NCBI GenBank assembly: GCA_020091685.1
Contig: CM034595.1
Span: 43,670,351 to 43,734,350 of the forward strand
DNA: 64,000 bases
DNA from: Lutjanus erythropterus
Lineage: Eukaryota > Chordata > Actinopteri > Lutjaniformes > Lutjanidae
Direction: 5' to 3'
Below the pieces are notes generated by a model that worked only from the letters and a program-made list of their open reading frames with translations, was not told the DNA's origin and made no database searches. Below, piece by piece: positions 29,192-40,700 of the stretch (positions are counted from its first letter, which is position 1; each line of letters starts with the position of its first letter). Position numbers and translations under genes: made by a program.

Positions 29192-30613
29192 ACGGACTCC
29201 TGTTTGAGAGCCACTGCTCTAATCACCATAAAGTCTGTGTCACTAAATCCAACTCTCAGCAGGACAAGAGAAAACAGAATTTCCTCAACTATCAAATAAG
29301 TATCATATTATTATCATAATTATTATTATTAAAGTGGAGCTGCAGAGACACATTTCAGTAGAATAGAGACAAATTAAACAAATAAGCACAGAGTTCAGAC
29401 ATATATTTTTCTGTGCATGTTTGTTACCTGTGCCATTCTGTATTAGCCTAACCTTGTTGCATTATACATCGTTGAATAACTCCAGCTCAGATGATGCAAG
29501 GTCCTGTGTCTGCGACTGTTTTATGTATTAGAGAAATCGGAGACCCTTATGTAATATTGAACAGTTTCCCATGTGGTAAAAAATCCAGACCTCTCTCTAT
29601 TATAGTTCACAAGGACTCCGTCTCCCCACCTGTTCAGCAGGACCGACTGTCGCTCAGGATTATTCAAACTTTCCCTGTTCTCGCAGGAAAGGAATTTCTT
29701 CTGAATTGAACTATTGGTGTGTTTTTTTTTCCCCACAAGTTTGGATGAGAGACAAGAGGAGCCGGTCCCTGCACAGACCTGCTGAAGGATCAGAAAAAAG
29801 GTACTGCTTGCCAAAAGGAGGCTGTAGATGATACATTAACAATATTATTTTGTTTTTAGGGAGGAGTTTTTGCAGGCTTGAAACACTAGAAGGTCAAGAG
29901 TTGAATGGTTTTATGGATGCTGGCTTACTGGCTTAGCTTCTGCTTCAATTTAAACCCTCAACAACAAGTTGCCTGAATACAAAGCCAGAACACTCACTGT
30001 GAAAAGCAAAGCTGACTCTTTCATTTCATTTCATTTCTGTGTTAGTCGTGTCCTTGGATTTAATGCAGAGCTGTGCAGCCAACTATCACTGGAGCAAAAG
30101 TAAAATTTGTATGGGAACCACTTTAAACAGATTTCTTCATGTGTGTATAGACAGAAGACACAGATGCACATTATGAAAAACAAAACAAAGGACAAGATAG
30201 AGGAAAAAAGACTGAGCATCATGATGCAGAATTATACAGATTAAAAGTACTTTTCAGATTTATATAAATGCTGCAAGATATCTTGGTATATATACAGTAT
30301 AATACAGTTCGAGGTACTTTCCATTCATTTCTAATGTACTTGACTTTTAAGAGAGAAATATTATAATATTCCACTTTATTTCACAGCTACTTTGCATATT
30401 ACATATTGTTAGATTAAATTTACATACCCAAGTTTGTATTAAGCAGATAAAATCACCCGTGCCTAAACCGGTTCTAAAAGTAAAATGCTACTGAACAAAT
30501 TAATGCATTACTGTTTTTTGTTTTTGTTGTAATAGTGATGTCAGTCAGGTTTGGTTGCGTCAGAGTTTCTTTGCTCATTACATCTTAGCCTTTCTTCCCT
30601 CATGTAATTATGA

Positions 30614-31098
30614 CATAATAAGTCAAAATTATGAGTTAAATTGAAATTACAAGATAAAAATTGAAATTTTGTGATCAAAAGTTATAATTATGAGATTAAA
30701 TATGAGGACAATTCTAAACAATTAAGACAAAATTATGACTTTTCACTCATCAATCTGACTTTTCATCTCACACTTTTTACCTCATAATTTAGACAATATG
30801 TGAAACTTGTGACTTTTACTCATAAATCAGATTGTTTTATTTCATAATTCAGACTTTATCTCATACTTATGACTTTTTACTCATAAGTCTCATACTTTTT
30901 ATCCTATAATTTTGACTTTATCTTCCCTACTTATGATTTTTACTAATGAATCTGACTTTTTAACTGATAACTCAGACTTCATCTCATACTTATGACTGTT
31001 AACTTATAAATCTGACTTTTTAACTCATGATTTTATATTCTCTGTAATAATTTCGACTCGTCTTATTACATTTTTTTTAATCTCATAATAATGACTTA
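30614..31098. repeat. Degenerate AT-rich tandem array with a strand switch
   Basis: Repeats of ACTTTTTA-CTCATAA-TCTGACTT type (periods of roughly 20-40 bases) from about 30725 to 31098. From 30614 to about 30700 the complementary unit AAGTCAAAATTATGAG is used, so the two parts face each other. The array ends some 30 bases before the mtmr11 CpG-rich region. Confidence 0.75.
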
Positions 31099-31129
31099 CC
31101 ATGGACATATTATTTTCTTATATTGGCAG

Positions 31130-31694
31130 AAACGGGCTTCCATATTGTGCTCGGCGTCTGGTGGATAAAATAAAACTTGGTGTGGACTTGCTGAGACTTG
31201 GGACAGTCCGTCTGGGACACCGTACCGGTGTGGGACTGTGTCCTCGGTCCAGGTGCACTGTCCCTTTAAGAAGCTTCACTAACGTGTCTTTCACTATGGC
31301 GAAGGAATAAACAAACAGAGCGCGATGGAAAGCAGCAGTAACGGTGAACACGTCTGTCCGTCGGTGACTAACACCAGTCCACTTGATTCCACGGTGCAGC
31401 AGTGAGTGTCGGTGGGCTTCAGCAGGGTGAGCTGTCGGGACACGGACGCTGTCAGTGCTGAATAGCGATGAAAAGAGCGGACATAGTTTGCTGCCTGTCC
31501 GCGCTGAACACCTCGGCAGCAGCCGGTGATACAGGCGAACCGTTAACGGACCTTTCCTCTCTTTTCTCACGGGTTCTCATCGGCTACAGAATGGAAACCA
31601 GCGAGCGCTAACTGTAATAACACACATTTTATTTATTTTTCCACTCAATCTGCTTTTTTTCGCTCGTATTTTTTGTATTTAAGTCGAGTCAAAG
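31130..31694 (+). promoter_or_regulatory. mtmr11: CpG-rich promoter / 5' UTR region of mtmr11
   Basis: CpG is dense here (for example GGACACCGTACCGG, GAGCGCGATGG, GTCCGTCGGTGAC, GGACACGGACGCTG) in otherwise CpG-poor DNA, and it ends at the mtmr11 start codon. No TATA box is evident and the start site cannot be fixed. ATGs at 31325 (26-codon ORF), about 31467 and about 31590 would be upstream ORFs if transcribed. Confidence 0.6.
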
Positions 31695-31751
31695 ATGTTG
31701 ACAGGATCTAAAACCACGTTCAAAGTGAGACAGATGCTCCCAGATATCAAG
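31695..31751 (+). CDS. mtmr11: mtmr11 coding exon 1: start codon
   Basis: Encodes MLTGSKTTFKVRQMLPDIK. The ATG has A at -3, TAA lies in frame 15 bases upstream, and the donor is AAG|gtaagg in phase 0. The N-terminus is poorly conserved in the family, so support is from frame, splice site and the CpG-rich leader. Confidence 0.75.
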
Positions 31752-34700
31752 GTAAGGACGTTAAGTTAAGCTAACTGAGCTAACTGACCTAACCTGCTCT
31801 GTTCAGTGAAAACCGTGTAAGATCACGAGCGTTAACTTGTATTTATCCTTTCTTACACCGTCGCTTGACTGTAGACTGAGATATCATTTGGTTTTTGAAA
31901 AGCCAGTTTGAGTATCATGTTAATTAAGCTTGAAATGGTATTTTCTTCCCTTCTAACTACACAGCAGTTTCCAATTTCCAAGCTTTTATTTATGAAAATG
32001 CACCTATTTGTCTATTTTAATCGTCAGCTGACCTCATATTTCATCATCTTCTTTGTTCTGGGACTTGCCACTTACAGCACAAGCTTCAATATGAAGAGTT
32101 AAGATTTAATAATGATTTTCTAGTCGATCAAATGGTTTGATTTCAGCCACTTTTGCTTTCTAACGGTTGGAAACTCATTGACACTCCTCATGTGATTAAA
32201 CCCCAGGGCAGGAAGCAGGCAATGTCATGATGCAGGAAACACCGGCCATCATTCACTATGCAGACCTACAGATGTGCTTTCAGGTAGTTTGCAGCCTGAC
32301 TGGATTATAAATCTGCAGTCCCTCTTCAGAAATCCCTCTGAGAGCCTGTTCAGTGTGTGGATGTGGAGGGTCTAAGGTTATTTTTGTTCACAACTCAGGA
32401 TGGCAGCTGCACAGGGGGGGAAACTACTGTACCCTGCTGCATAGAGCTGCTGTTTCCTTCTGTCTGGACGTCAGGAAGATGCAGAATAACTGTAGAGTAG
32501 GTTAATGGAAATATTACCAGAACCACAATATGGCAAGTGCAATATCCAGATTGGAGAAGCTGCAGTTTTTTTGAAAGATGTGTCACAAAGCAGCATTGCT
32601 GCAGAGATGCCCTGGTCCACAAATCTTCTTCTCCAGATGTTAAAAACAAGTTTGTTTGGTACAGACCCCAACAAATGTCACATGATCATAATTTTATACG
32701 GACAGTTTGGGTTATTTAAAGTGTGGTCGTATGAGGTACAGAAGCAGAGAGGAATAGCAGCACAGAAGATAGGCAGTGTGCTGCTGTGGACAGGGTCGGC
32801 AGCAAAACACATTTTAGCCACTTAAAAAAAGCCCATATAAAACTGATAACTGATTGAGGCAGCGGCAAACAAGCAGCTCCCGTAAACTGCAAGCAGGACT
32901 ACTGTAGGCTGCTGCATAGAGCTGCTGCTTCCTCCTGTCTGGACATTAGGGAGATGCATAATGTCACTGTCTTTGGCTGCATGCCTTATTAAAGGCCAGC
33001 GATGTGGTGGTGAATCTTAATCACTTCTTACAGCAGGGGGTTTGTCTCATATGGGATTAAGTTGTTGCACACTAAGACAAATGGTGCTGACGATCATCAT
33101 CTCCAGAGATCCCTGTACTGAACAGTTGTATCCAGCTTCTGCCGCATTTATTGACGAACTATTAAAGGGTTGCATGATTAGGGCTACAATGACTGATTAT
33201 TTTCATTATAGATTAGTTGTTTGGTCCATAAAATGTCAGAAAATTGTGAAAAATGTTGATCGCTGTTTCCCAAAGCCCACAATGACGTCCTCAAATGTCT
33301 TGTTGTGTCCACAACCCAAAGATATTCAGTTTTACTGTCACAGAGGAAGAGGGCTAAAGAAACTAGAAATATTCACATCTGAGAAGCTGAAATAAAGCAG
33401 GTTACTCTATAATCAAAATATTTGGTGATTAATTTTTATAGTTGACAAGTAATCAATTCATCGGCCAATCGTCGCAGCTCTACACATGATGCGGGGAGGA
33501 AAATTTGCACCAGCCACCAGTCAACTGCTGGTAAAATATGCAAGTGGCTGATAGATTTCAGATAAAAAAAAAGAATGGCTTGACAATTTCAACACATGTC
33601 AATGGCTGGTAGATGTTCACATTTTAATAAGTAAATTTTCCACCCTGGATGCTACAATGAATTGCTTTGATGCTGAAGATAAAAACCTCGTGCCATTGCA
33701 TTTAAAATGATAACTAAGATGCTGTCCCCGTTTAGCGGTACCTGAGAGGATAGAGGACAGAAGGACTCATTAGTTTGATAGACGGCACAAAGCAACGTGT
33801 ACACATAGTATGAATGTATTCAGTGTTGCTCATTCCTTGGGGAACAGTCTCTTGGCACCGTCTTTGTGTTGCCTGGCTTTTTGTCTTCCCCTGGTTATTT
33901 TCAGCAGCCGCAGGGGGAAACGGTAACAGATGCCTCTTTACCATGCCTTCGGGCGAGGCTTGCATGTGGAGTGGGGGTGATGTGCACTGCACAACATCTG
34001 GCTGTCGCTATGGAGATAGCAGTTGGGAGGTAGAGGAGTTTTGAATTTGATTAGCTTCGAATGAGACGCGCAGAAATCATCACACAGCCCCCTCCTACCA
34101 ATGGAATCCCATGTGTCCAAGTACGAGAATGTGGCTGAGCCCAAGATATGTTAATGTAGAGTAGTAGGCTGTGTAGATTATATGCACAGGCCACCCACAC
34201 ACTCTTGTGGGTTTTCTCTTCCATGAGCATGTGTTAAGACTGCTTTAAAAAACTGAATCCAATCCTGGGCTGCATTTGGACCAGATGGCTTTGCAGTGAG
34301 CATGTGCTGGTGAATCTTCTCTTCTTTAATCAAGGTGCAATATCTAAGCCATTTTGGATGACATTAACTGTGATAGGGCTACAACTAATGGTTATTTATA
34401 TTATCATGTAATTTGCAGATTGATTTTTTGATTAATAGATTATTTGTTTTAGGGGAAATCTGGTTTTAGATCGAGAATGTGATCTAAGGCTTCCACAGGT
34501 GAATCATAGAGATTGCAGAACTTAAAGGCACAGTTCAGCCCAAAATCAAAAATAGTGTCATTTATCCATCTACATTGTTGTGGTTAGTTGCAGAGTTTTG
34601 GAGATATCAGCTGTAGAGATCTTTGCCTTTTCTTGAAGATAATAGAACTAGATGGTGCTCGCCTTGTGGTGCAGAAATCATGAACACCTTACTCAAGATA

Positions 34701-37700
34701 ATTCATAGACCTGAGTGTGAACAGTTTTATGAAGGTACTTAGATCAGGACTAGAAAGTGGTTTCTGCACGAAACTGCCCACAACAAGGTCTGTGGATCAT
34801 CTTGAGTCACCAGGTCATGAGTTTTGGAAAGAGACACTGCTGTTGAGTTTTTAAAATGTATTTTTTTGTCCAGTCAAGTCCCATTATACCTGAAAGAAAG
34901 CAGACATCTCTATGGCCAATATCTCCAAAACCCCCCAAAAAAGAAATGAGAATGAGAAAAAAATTGTGGTTTAGGTGATTGTGATATAATTATTTTTGCC
35001 ACCCCCATTTTTTTTTAAAAACAGTGAGAAAATAGTGAATAATCAGAATTCTTAAAACACTCCACAATCTAGTGAGATCTAGTTTACTGTCTTATAATGT
35101 AAAGGTAAGCAGCAAATCTGCACAATTAAGAGGCTTGAACCAGGAAATGTTTGACATTTTTGCTTAATAAGTAACAAACCCAAGGGTTATTAAGAAAAAA
35201 CAACAGTACACTACAGAAGGATGCTCAGGCTTGCATCTTGACAGCACAGCAGGCTTATTCAGGCTTATTTTGGCTGTGCCTTTCCCCTTGAGTTCACTCT
35301 ATCTGCATCTCGCAGCCAGCTTTGAAGCAGTCAGCATGAAAGGCGCACAGCACAAAGCTCCACAGAAGCAAAAATGCCAGAGGAGGGATCATCTGAGCTC
35401 TATTCACAGAGGCTAAAGATCCAAGCCTGATAGGAGTGGGCCAAAGCAGTATAGTCACCCCCACCCGCTCCCGTAGGACCCAGACATCACATTCACTACC
35501 AGCCTCTGAGCAGCCACGACTTCCACTGCTTAAACAGAGCACAACAATGGGCTCCTCTTCAGGCCAGAGCAGATTTATGGTCGCGTTAGAAGCTGTATCG
35601 ATCTGGCATTGGGTGATAATTAACCAGCTGCACTATTCATGTCTAAAAGGGCTCGGCCTGAAGAGGCTGGGTCATTTGTCTGTTTTGAGTGTATGGAAAG
35701 GCTCTGATAATCTCACTCCTGGGGCCTGAGCTGTCAGAGTACAGATGACTGTCAAATGAATGTTTCATACGAGAGTCGATTATCAGGCACTGAGAATGTC
35801 CAATATTCGGCATTAGATTTCACTCAAGTCATTTAGCTGACACTCTCATCTGCAATGATGTATTGTTAGTGAGGATATGACGGGTTTAGAGACGAAAGTG
35901 TGCTCTAGAGACCAACTTAAGAGGAGGAAATGCTGCTGTTGGTGGAAACGCTGTCTGTTGTGGGTGTCAGACGTGATGTTTTAGTCACAGAATGATCTGT
36001 CAACCCTTCCTGCCCTTTAAAAGAAGAATCCTGAAAACTGATATGTCACGGCTCCTCTGACAGGCAGCATAGAGACTGTGGAAAACTTGCTGTCAAATCA
36101 GATGGTGAGTGATTTGTGAATGTAGGGTAACGGGAACAGATGAGTAAGCTGCACTGGTACATGTTTTTACTCGTTGTTAGTTTCATGATGTTATTTTGAG
36201 AAAACAAGCTTTGTTATCTTAAGATAACGAGATAACCAACCTGTTATTACGAAAAACAAAAGGTTGTTTCCTCTTCTTTTGTTTATCAGAGATCCATATC
36301 AGATTGAGGAGTAGCCATTATTGATAACACATCAGAATGTGCTTCAGTCAAGGTCAGGCAGAAATCGAATTGTGTCTTTCTGTTAGAGATAAAATTCAGA
36401 TTAGTCCTCATCATTAAAGAAGATGACTGGTCATGACAGTGATGCTGAAGGCTGAAATCCAGTGTTATATCAAGTGTTGTATCAAAAACTTCTCAAAAAG
36501 GGCATCATGTTCTTTTGTGATGTCAGTGACACAAAACAAACCCAAGATACTGCGACTGCATCTGGGAGACTGTTGGTAATGTTGGTTGATGCTGGACAGT
36601 ATTTACCTTGAGTTTTCAAAGCATAATCAGACACAGTTCTCACGATAATTAAAATTTGAAGCTGTAATACAGTCATTGGAAATTTTTTGCGAGGTTTATT
36701 GTGAAATCTATTATCGTTTCATCCCTAATCTTGTGAAATAGGCCTTATGTTTTCTGGAGAGATCAAGATAAATTGACCTGTTATCACAAGAAAATAAGCT
36801 TTGTTATCTCGAGATAATAAACTAATTACTACTCATGATCTAGATGTAACGGCATAAAATAAGGTAGAGGAAAAATCAATTCTTGGATGCGTTGTGATTC
36901 TCTCTTGAAAGATTGTAAATCAATACACAAACCTTGATAACTGGATACTTAAAACACGATTCTCAACATTAGGATTGCCTGTAACAGTTTTGTAGCCCTT
37001 GCTGGACGTTCCTTGCGGCTGTCCAGTTGAAACAGACATAAACTTGTGCATCGTGTTTACGTTCTAAAGTTTTGATGAGGACGGTTGAGCGTGACAACTG
37101 CAGATGGACACAATCTGACCGGCGCCTCCTGGATTGAAAGATTACAATTTTGATGCACCAAGATGCATCAGTATTTGTTTTATATTCACACCGCAGCTCT
37201 CTGAATCAGAATCAAATAAGTTTCCAAGAGATTCCCACAGCTAACAGTGTTCTGTGGTTGTGTTGGTTTATGACCAAATTCCTGCAAAATGAATGGCATT
37301 TCTATTATCCTCAGATGTACTTTCTGTTCACTGTTTATCAGCAAACATTAAGAGTGCTAACATGCTCAGTGTGATGGTGAACATGGTAAACATAATGCCT
37401 GCCAAACATCGGTATGTTATCATTGTCATTGTGAGCATGTTAACATGCTGATGTTAAGATTTAGCTCAACACACCACTGTGCTTAAGTGCAGCTTTACAG
37501 AGCTGCTGGCATGGCTGTAGACCTCTGTTCAACTACTGTCCTCTCATAGTAAACAAACACTGTTTTTTTGGGCTTCAGATGATCTTTGAACCTTCCTGTA
37601 CTGACTTTTCAATGCATCATCAACTGCACAAACGTGTGTTTGCCTCTGTGTCGGCACTAAACAATTAAGCAATAAGAGGATGGGATGATTGCAGACTCAA

Positions 37701-40700
37701 ATATGTTATGAGACAATGTTATGCAAATCATTGTGGAGGGCTACCATTAAAAGAGCCAGTAATTATCTGTTTGTTGTGTGTCTAGAAGTCTAGACTGATG
37801 GTTATTCCCTTGTTGCCAGACATTCATGGAAGGTTTAGAATGAAACATTACAACAGTGAAAGCTGTACTAATTGCTACAGGCTTTTGCAGAGAAATGGGT
37901 TAAAAGTTGGATATTCGCTGTAGTGTGATGCAGAATTCTAGCATTAAATATTAACCATCTGAATTCCCGATTCATGAAATATTGATATATTATTTCACCC
38001 TTGATGTCAGAATCTGTTTCTATCTTTTCTGTTATTTCTGTGTTTTCTCATTTTGAGACCAAAAAGCAGCGTTTGCACTAAGGACCTCATTCCACTGCGA
38101 AAGGCTGTTTATATTCAAGGCGGTTCTTTCTGTCTTGTCTTACACTTTCAATGCATCGATATATTTGAGGTCAGGTCTTCTCTTTCTATGAGAGCAAATT
38201 CAGTATATCAATACAGGTCTGCTTCTAAAGGAAAGACAAGGAATTAAAGGAAAGAAGCGGTGATCCAAAAATGATGAGAGTTCACAGTCTGTTTTATTTA
38301 TGTAGACAAAAAAAATCTCTTGGAATAAGAGGAAACACTTCAAAGTAAGCCCCATTTAGCAAAATTACCTCACGTCCTTATTTTGATTCCAAGCCGGTTC
38401 ACAATGCCATATGACTGTCCCCATTCATGTGAGGAAATGGAAAGCACAATACAGATGAATGGTCTGCGACGCTTTTAAGTACAGTGGGCAGTGGCTAAAA
38501 GCTAATGTGCATTTTACAAGCCCCAAGCACAGAATATGTTGGTAGGAGTAGCTTTCATAAGAAACTCAAAATTGTTCATGTCAGCAAAGGATGCCAAAGG
38601 TCCACAGTGTGTTTTGGGACTAGAAACAGTATCCTTAATTCAATAACTGAGAGTAACATAGTGTGCTGTTCTCCAGCGTCCCTCCAAATTTCCCATTTGT
38701 TCCCTTTCCTCGTGACTTTGGCCTGTTGTTTAAGGAAAGAAAAGTATGTTCCAGACCCAGGAACAAGCACGCTTACTGCAGAAGTCTGGCCGCAGTAGCA
38801 AGGGGAAGCCATGAGCAATGGAAACTGCAATAAGCCCTGGCCACTCTCCCTGAGGATGAAGGGAGGGAGCAGAGGAGGGCAAAAGTGGGGCAGAGAGGCA
38901 GCACAGGGGAGAAAGAGGCAATGAAAGTGATAGAGTGGGGACGCTGAAGCCACATAATGAAAGCAAAAGTGAAATGTCAGCTTAAACACGGCCCTGGAAA
39001 TGCGGTTTTTGGATAATACATGACACAGAGAAGAGGGCAGCCTTACTTTAGCCACGGCATCTGTAAGTTTATGCCTAGACTTTATCTCATTCCCATTTTC
39101 CTTATCTCTGTTGCCTGTTTTACTGCTGTAGTGCAAAACCTGCAAGTGAAGGACAAATGTCTGGATTTCACATATAAGTAAATGCATTTAATGTAGGTCC
39201 TTCTGTCACATTTAATGTGTGCACAAATCAGGTTTTGGGACTTTAACCAAGGGAGCTCTTATCACATTATGTACATAGCACAGTCTGCAGCTGAGAGCTA
39301 GTAGTACTTCACCTTGTGCATTTCAGTGTTATCTATTGGGTTTACTTGCCTCCCAGGACCCTGAGGTGCAAGCTTGTCAGTTTTGACAACCTTCAGAGGG
39401 CAGATCTGAGACACAAGACTTATGAAAGGAATAACAAAACACGATCTGAATCCTCTGATGTTCTTAAAAGGGGAAAAGGAATTCAGCTGCGGGTTCTCTG
39501 TGGGTGTTGATGGAGAGACTGAGGGAAAGCATAAGACATTTTAAAGCCAGACGGAAAAAAAAAATGAACAATGCTCTGGCAAACAGAAACTGAGTCTCGT
39601 AAAATTTTAGTGTCCTGCCTTATTGTCAAAAAAGCCTTGTTATTCTGCAGCGGTTTTTGTCAAAACAGAGCTCTTAGCCTTTTAATTTGGTCAGTAAAAT
39701 TGTTAAAACTATAACCATATTTTGAAAGTCTTGGAGTGAACACATAGAAAATACATGTAGGGGTCACAGAACTCTCTGCATGCTATTGGCTAATTTCTGT
39801 AGTGCTATTACAGATGTTGGCAGTATAGAACAGTTTCATAGCTAGATATTACAGCAAAGCCAAGTTGCCCATATGACATTAATTAATATAATTTGGACTG
39901 ATTAAAGCCAGTCTTTTGTGTTCATGGCTCACTTAACCCAAGTTTAATTAATTAGCAAATTAGTAAAGTATTCTTGGCCTTTTTTTTTAGTAGTTCACAA
40001 AGACTTCCACTGTTCAATTTTTATTATGGGACATGGTTAGTTAACAGTTTACAATATATGCGGTCCAGAAGTCTAAGAACATTTGTTAAGATACTTATAT
40101 TTTGCATTTCTTTTGAATGTGATATTTTAATCCTGGTAGGAATCCTGGTAGCTGAAATTCTACAACATATTAGGAATGAGGCAATCGGTATTGAGAGAGT
40201 GTCACAAGTTAAACTGATGAAAATGATTTGAATTTTAAATGTTTGAGTGGCGCTGACCAATCAAAAATTCTCCCTGTGGAAAATGTGTAAATGAAATAAC
40301 ACAGCGGTATAAATGAGTTATGTTGTGGGCTGTGTTTTTCTTCTGTTAGAAGAGTATTTGTTTCACACATTGAAGATGATGTTTATAGATGCCTAGGTTA
40401 AGTGAGTTGTATCTCTTAACATGCATTACTGATTCACAGCTATTATATTAAGGTTCACAGACTCATCTGACTGACCACCGACTGACTGAGCGAGCAGTCA
40501 TGTAAAACATAATGTGTCTAATATATTGAACAATTATCTTTTTGTCTTTTTTGCCAGATGCAGTCCAGAGGGTATAGTATGTCTCTATGTCTCTGAAGAA
40601 TGGAATGGTACTTGTCCCTGGTCAGGGTCTAGTTGCTTTGGTGCAGGTGTCCAACTCAAGACTAGGCAAAACACTCCCAGACAGGTTTCACTATCAGTTT

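Larger units (their letters stand above)
27586..31130. other. Intergenic region between otud7b and mtmr11
   Basis: No coding signal. Holds a MITE fragment (27785-28095), a SINE piece (28755-28858), a 138-bp MITE (29054-29191) and an AT-rich tandem array (30614-31098). Confidence 0.6.

Noticed and set aside
31118-31570. 150-residue minus-strand open frame over the mtmr11 promoter
   Set aside because: CpG-rich DNA has few stops by composition. No splice context or motif supports it.
37721-37728. Octamer ATGCAAAT as an enhancer site
   Set aside because: An isolated 8-mer is expected by chance every few tens of kb or less in AT-rich DNA; no cluster of other sites.
38576-39187. 203-residue minus-strand open frame in mtmr11 intron 1
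   Set aside because: Low-complexity Leu/Ser/Pro/His composition with no known motif; overlaps other open frames; chance is likely.
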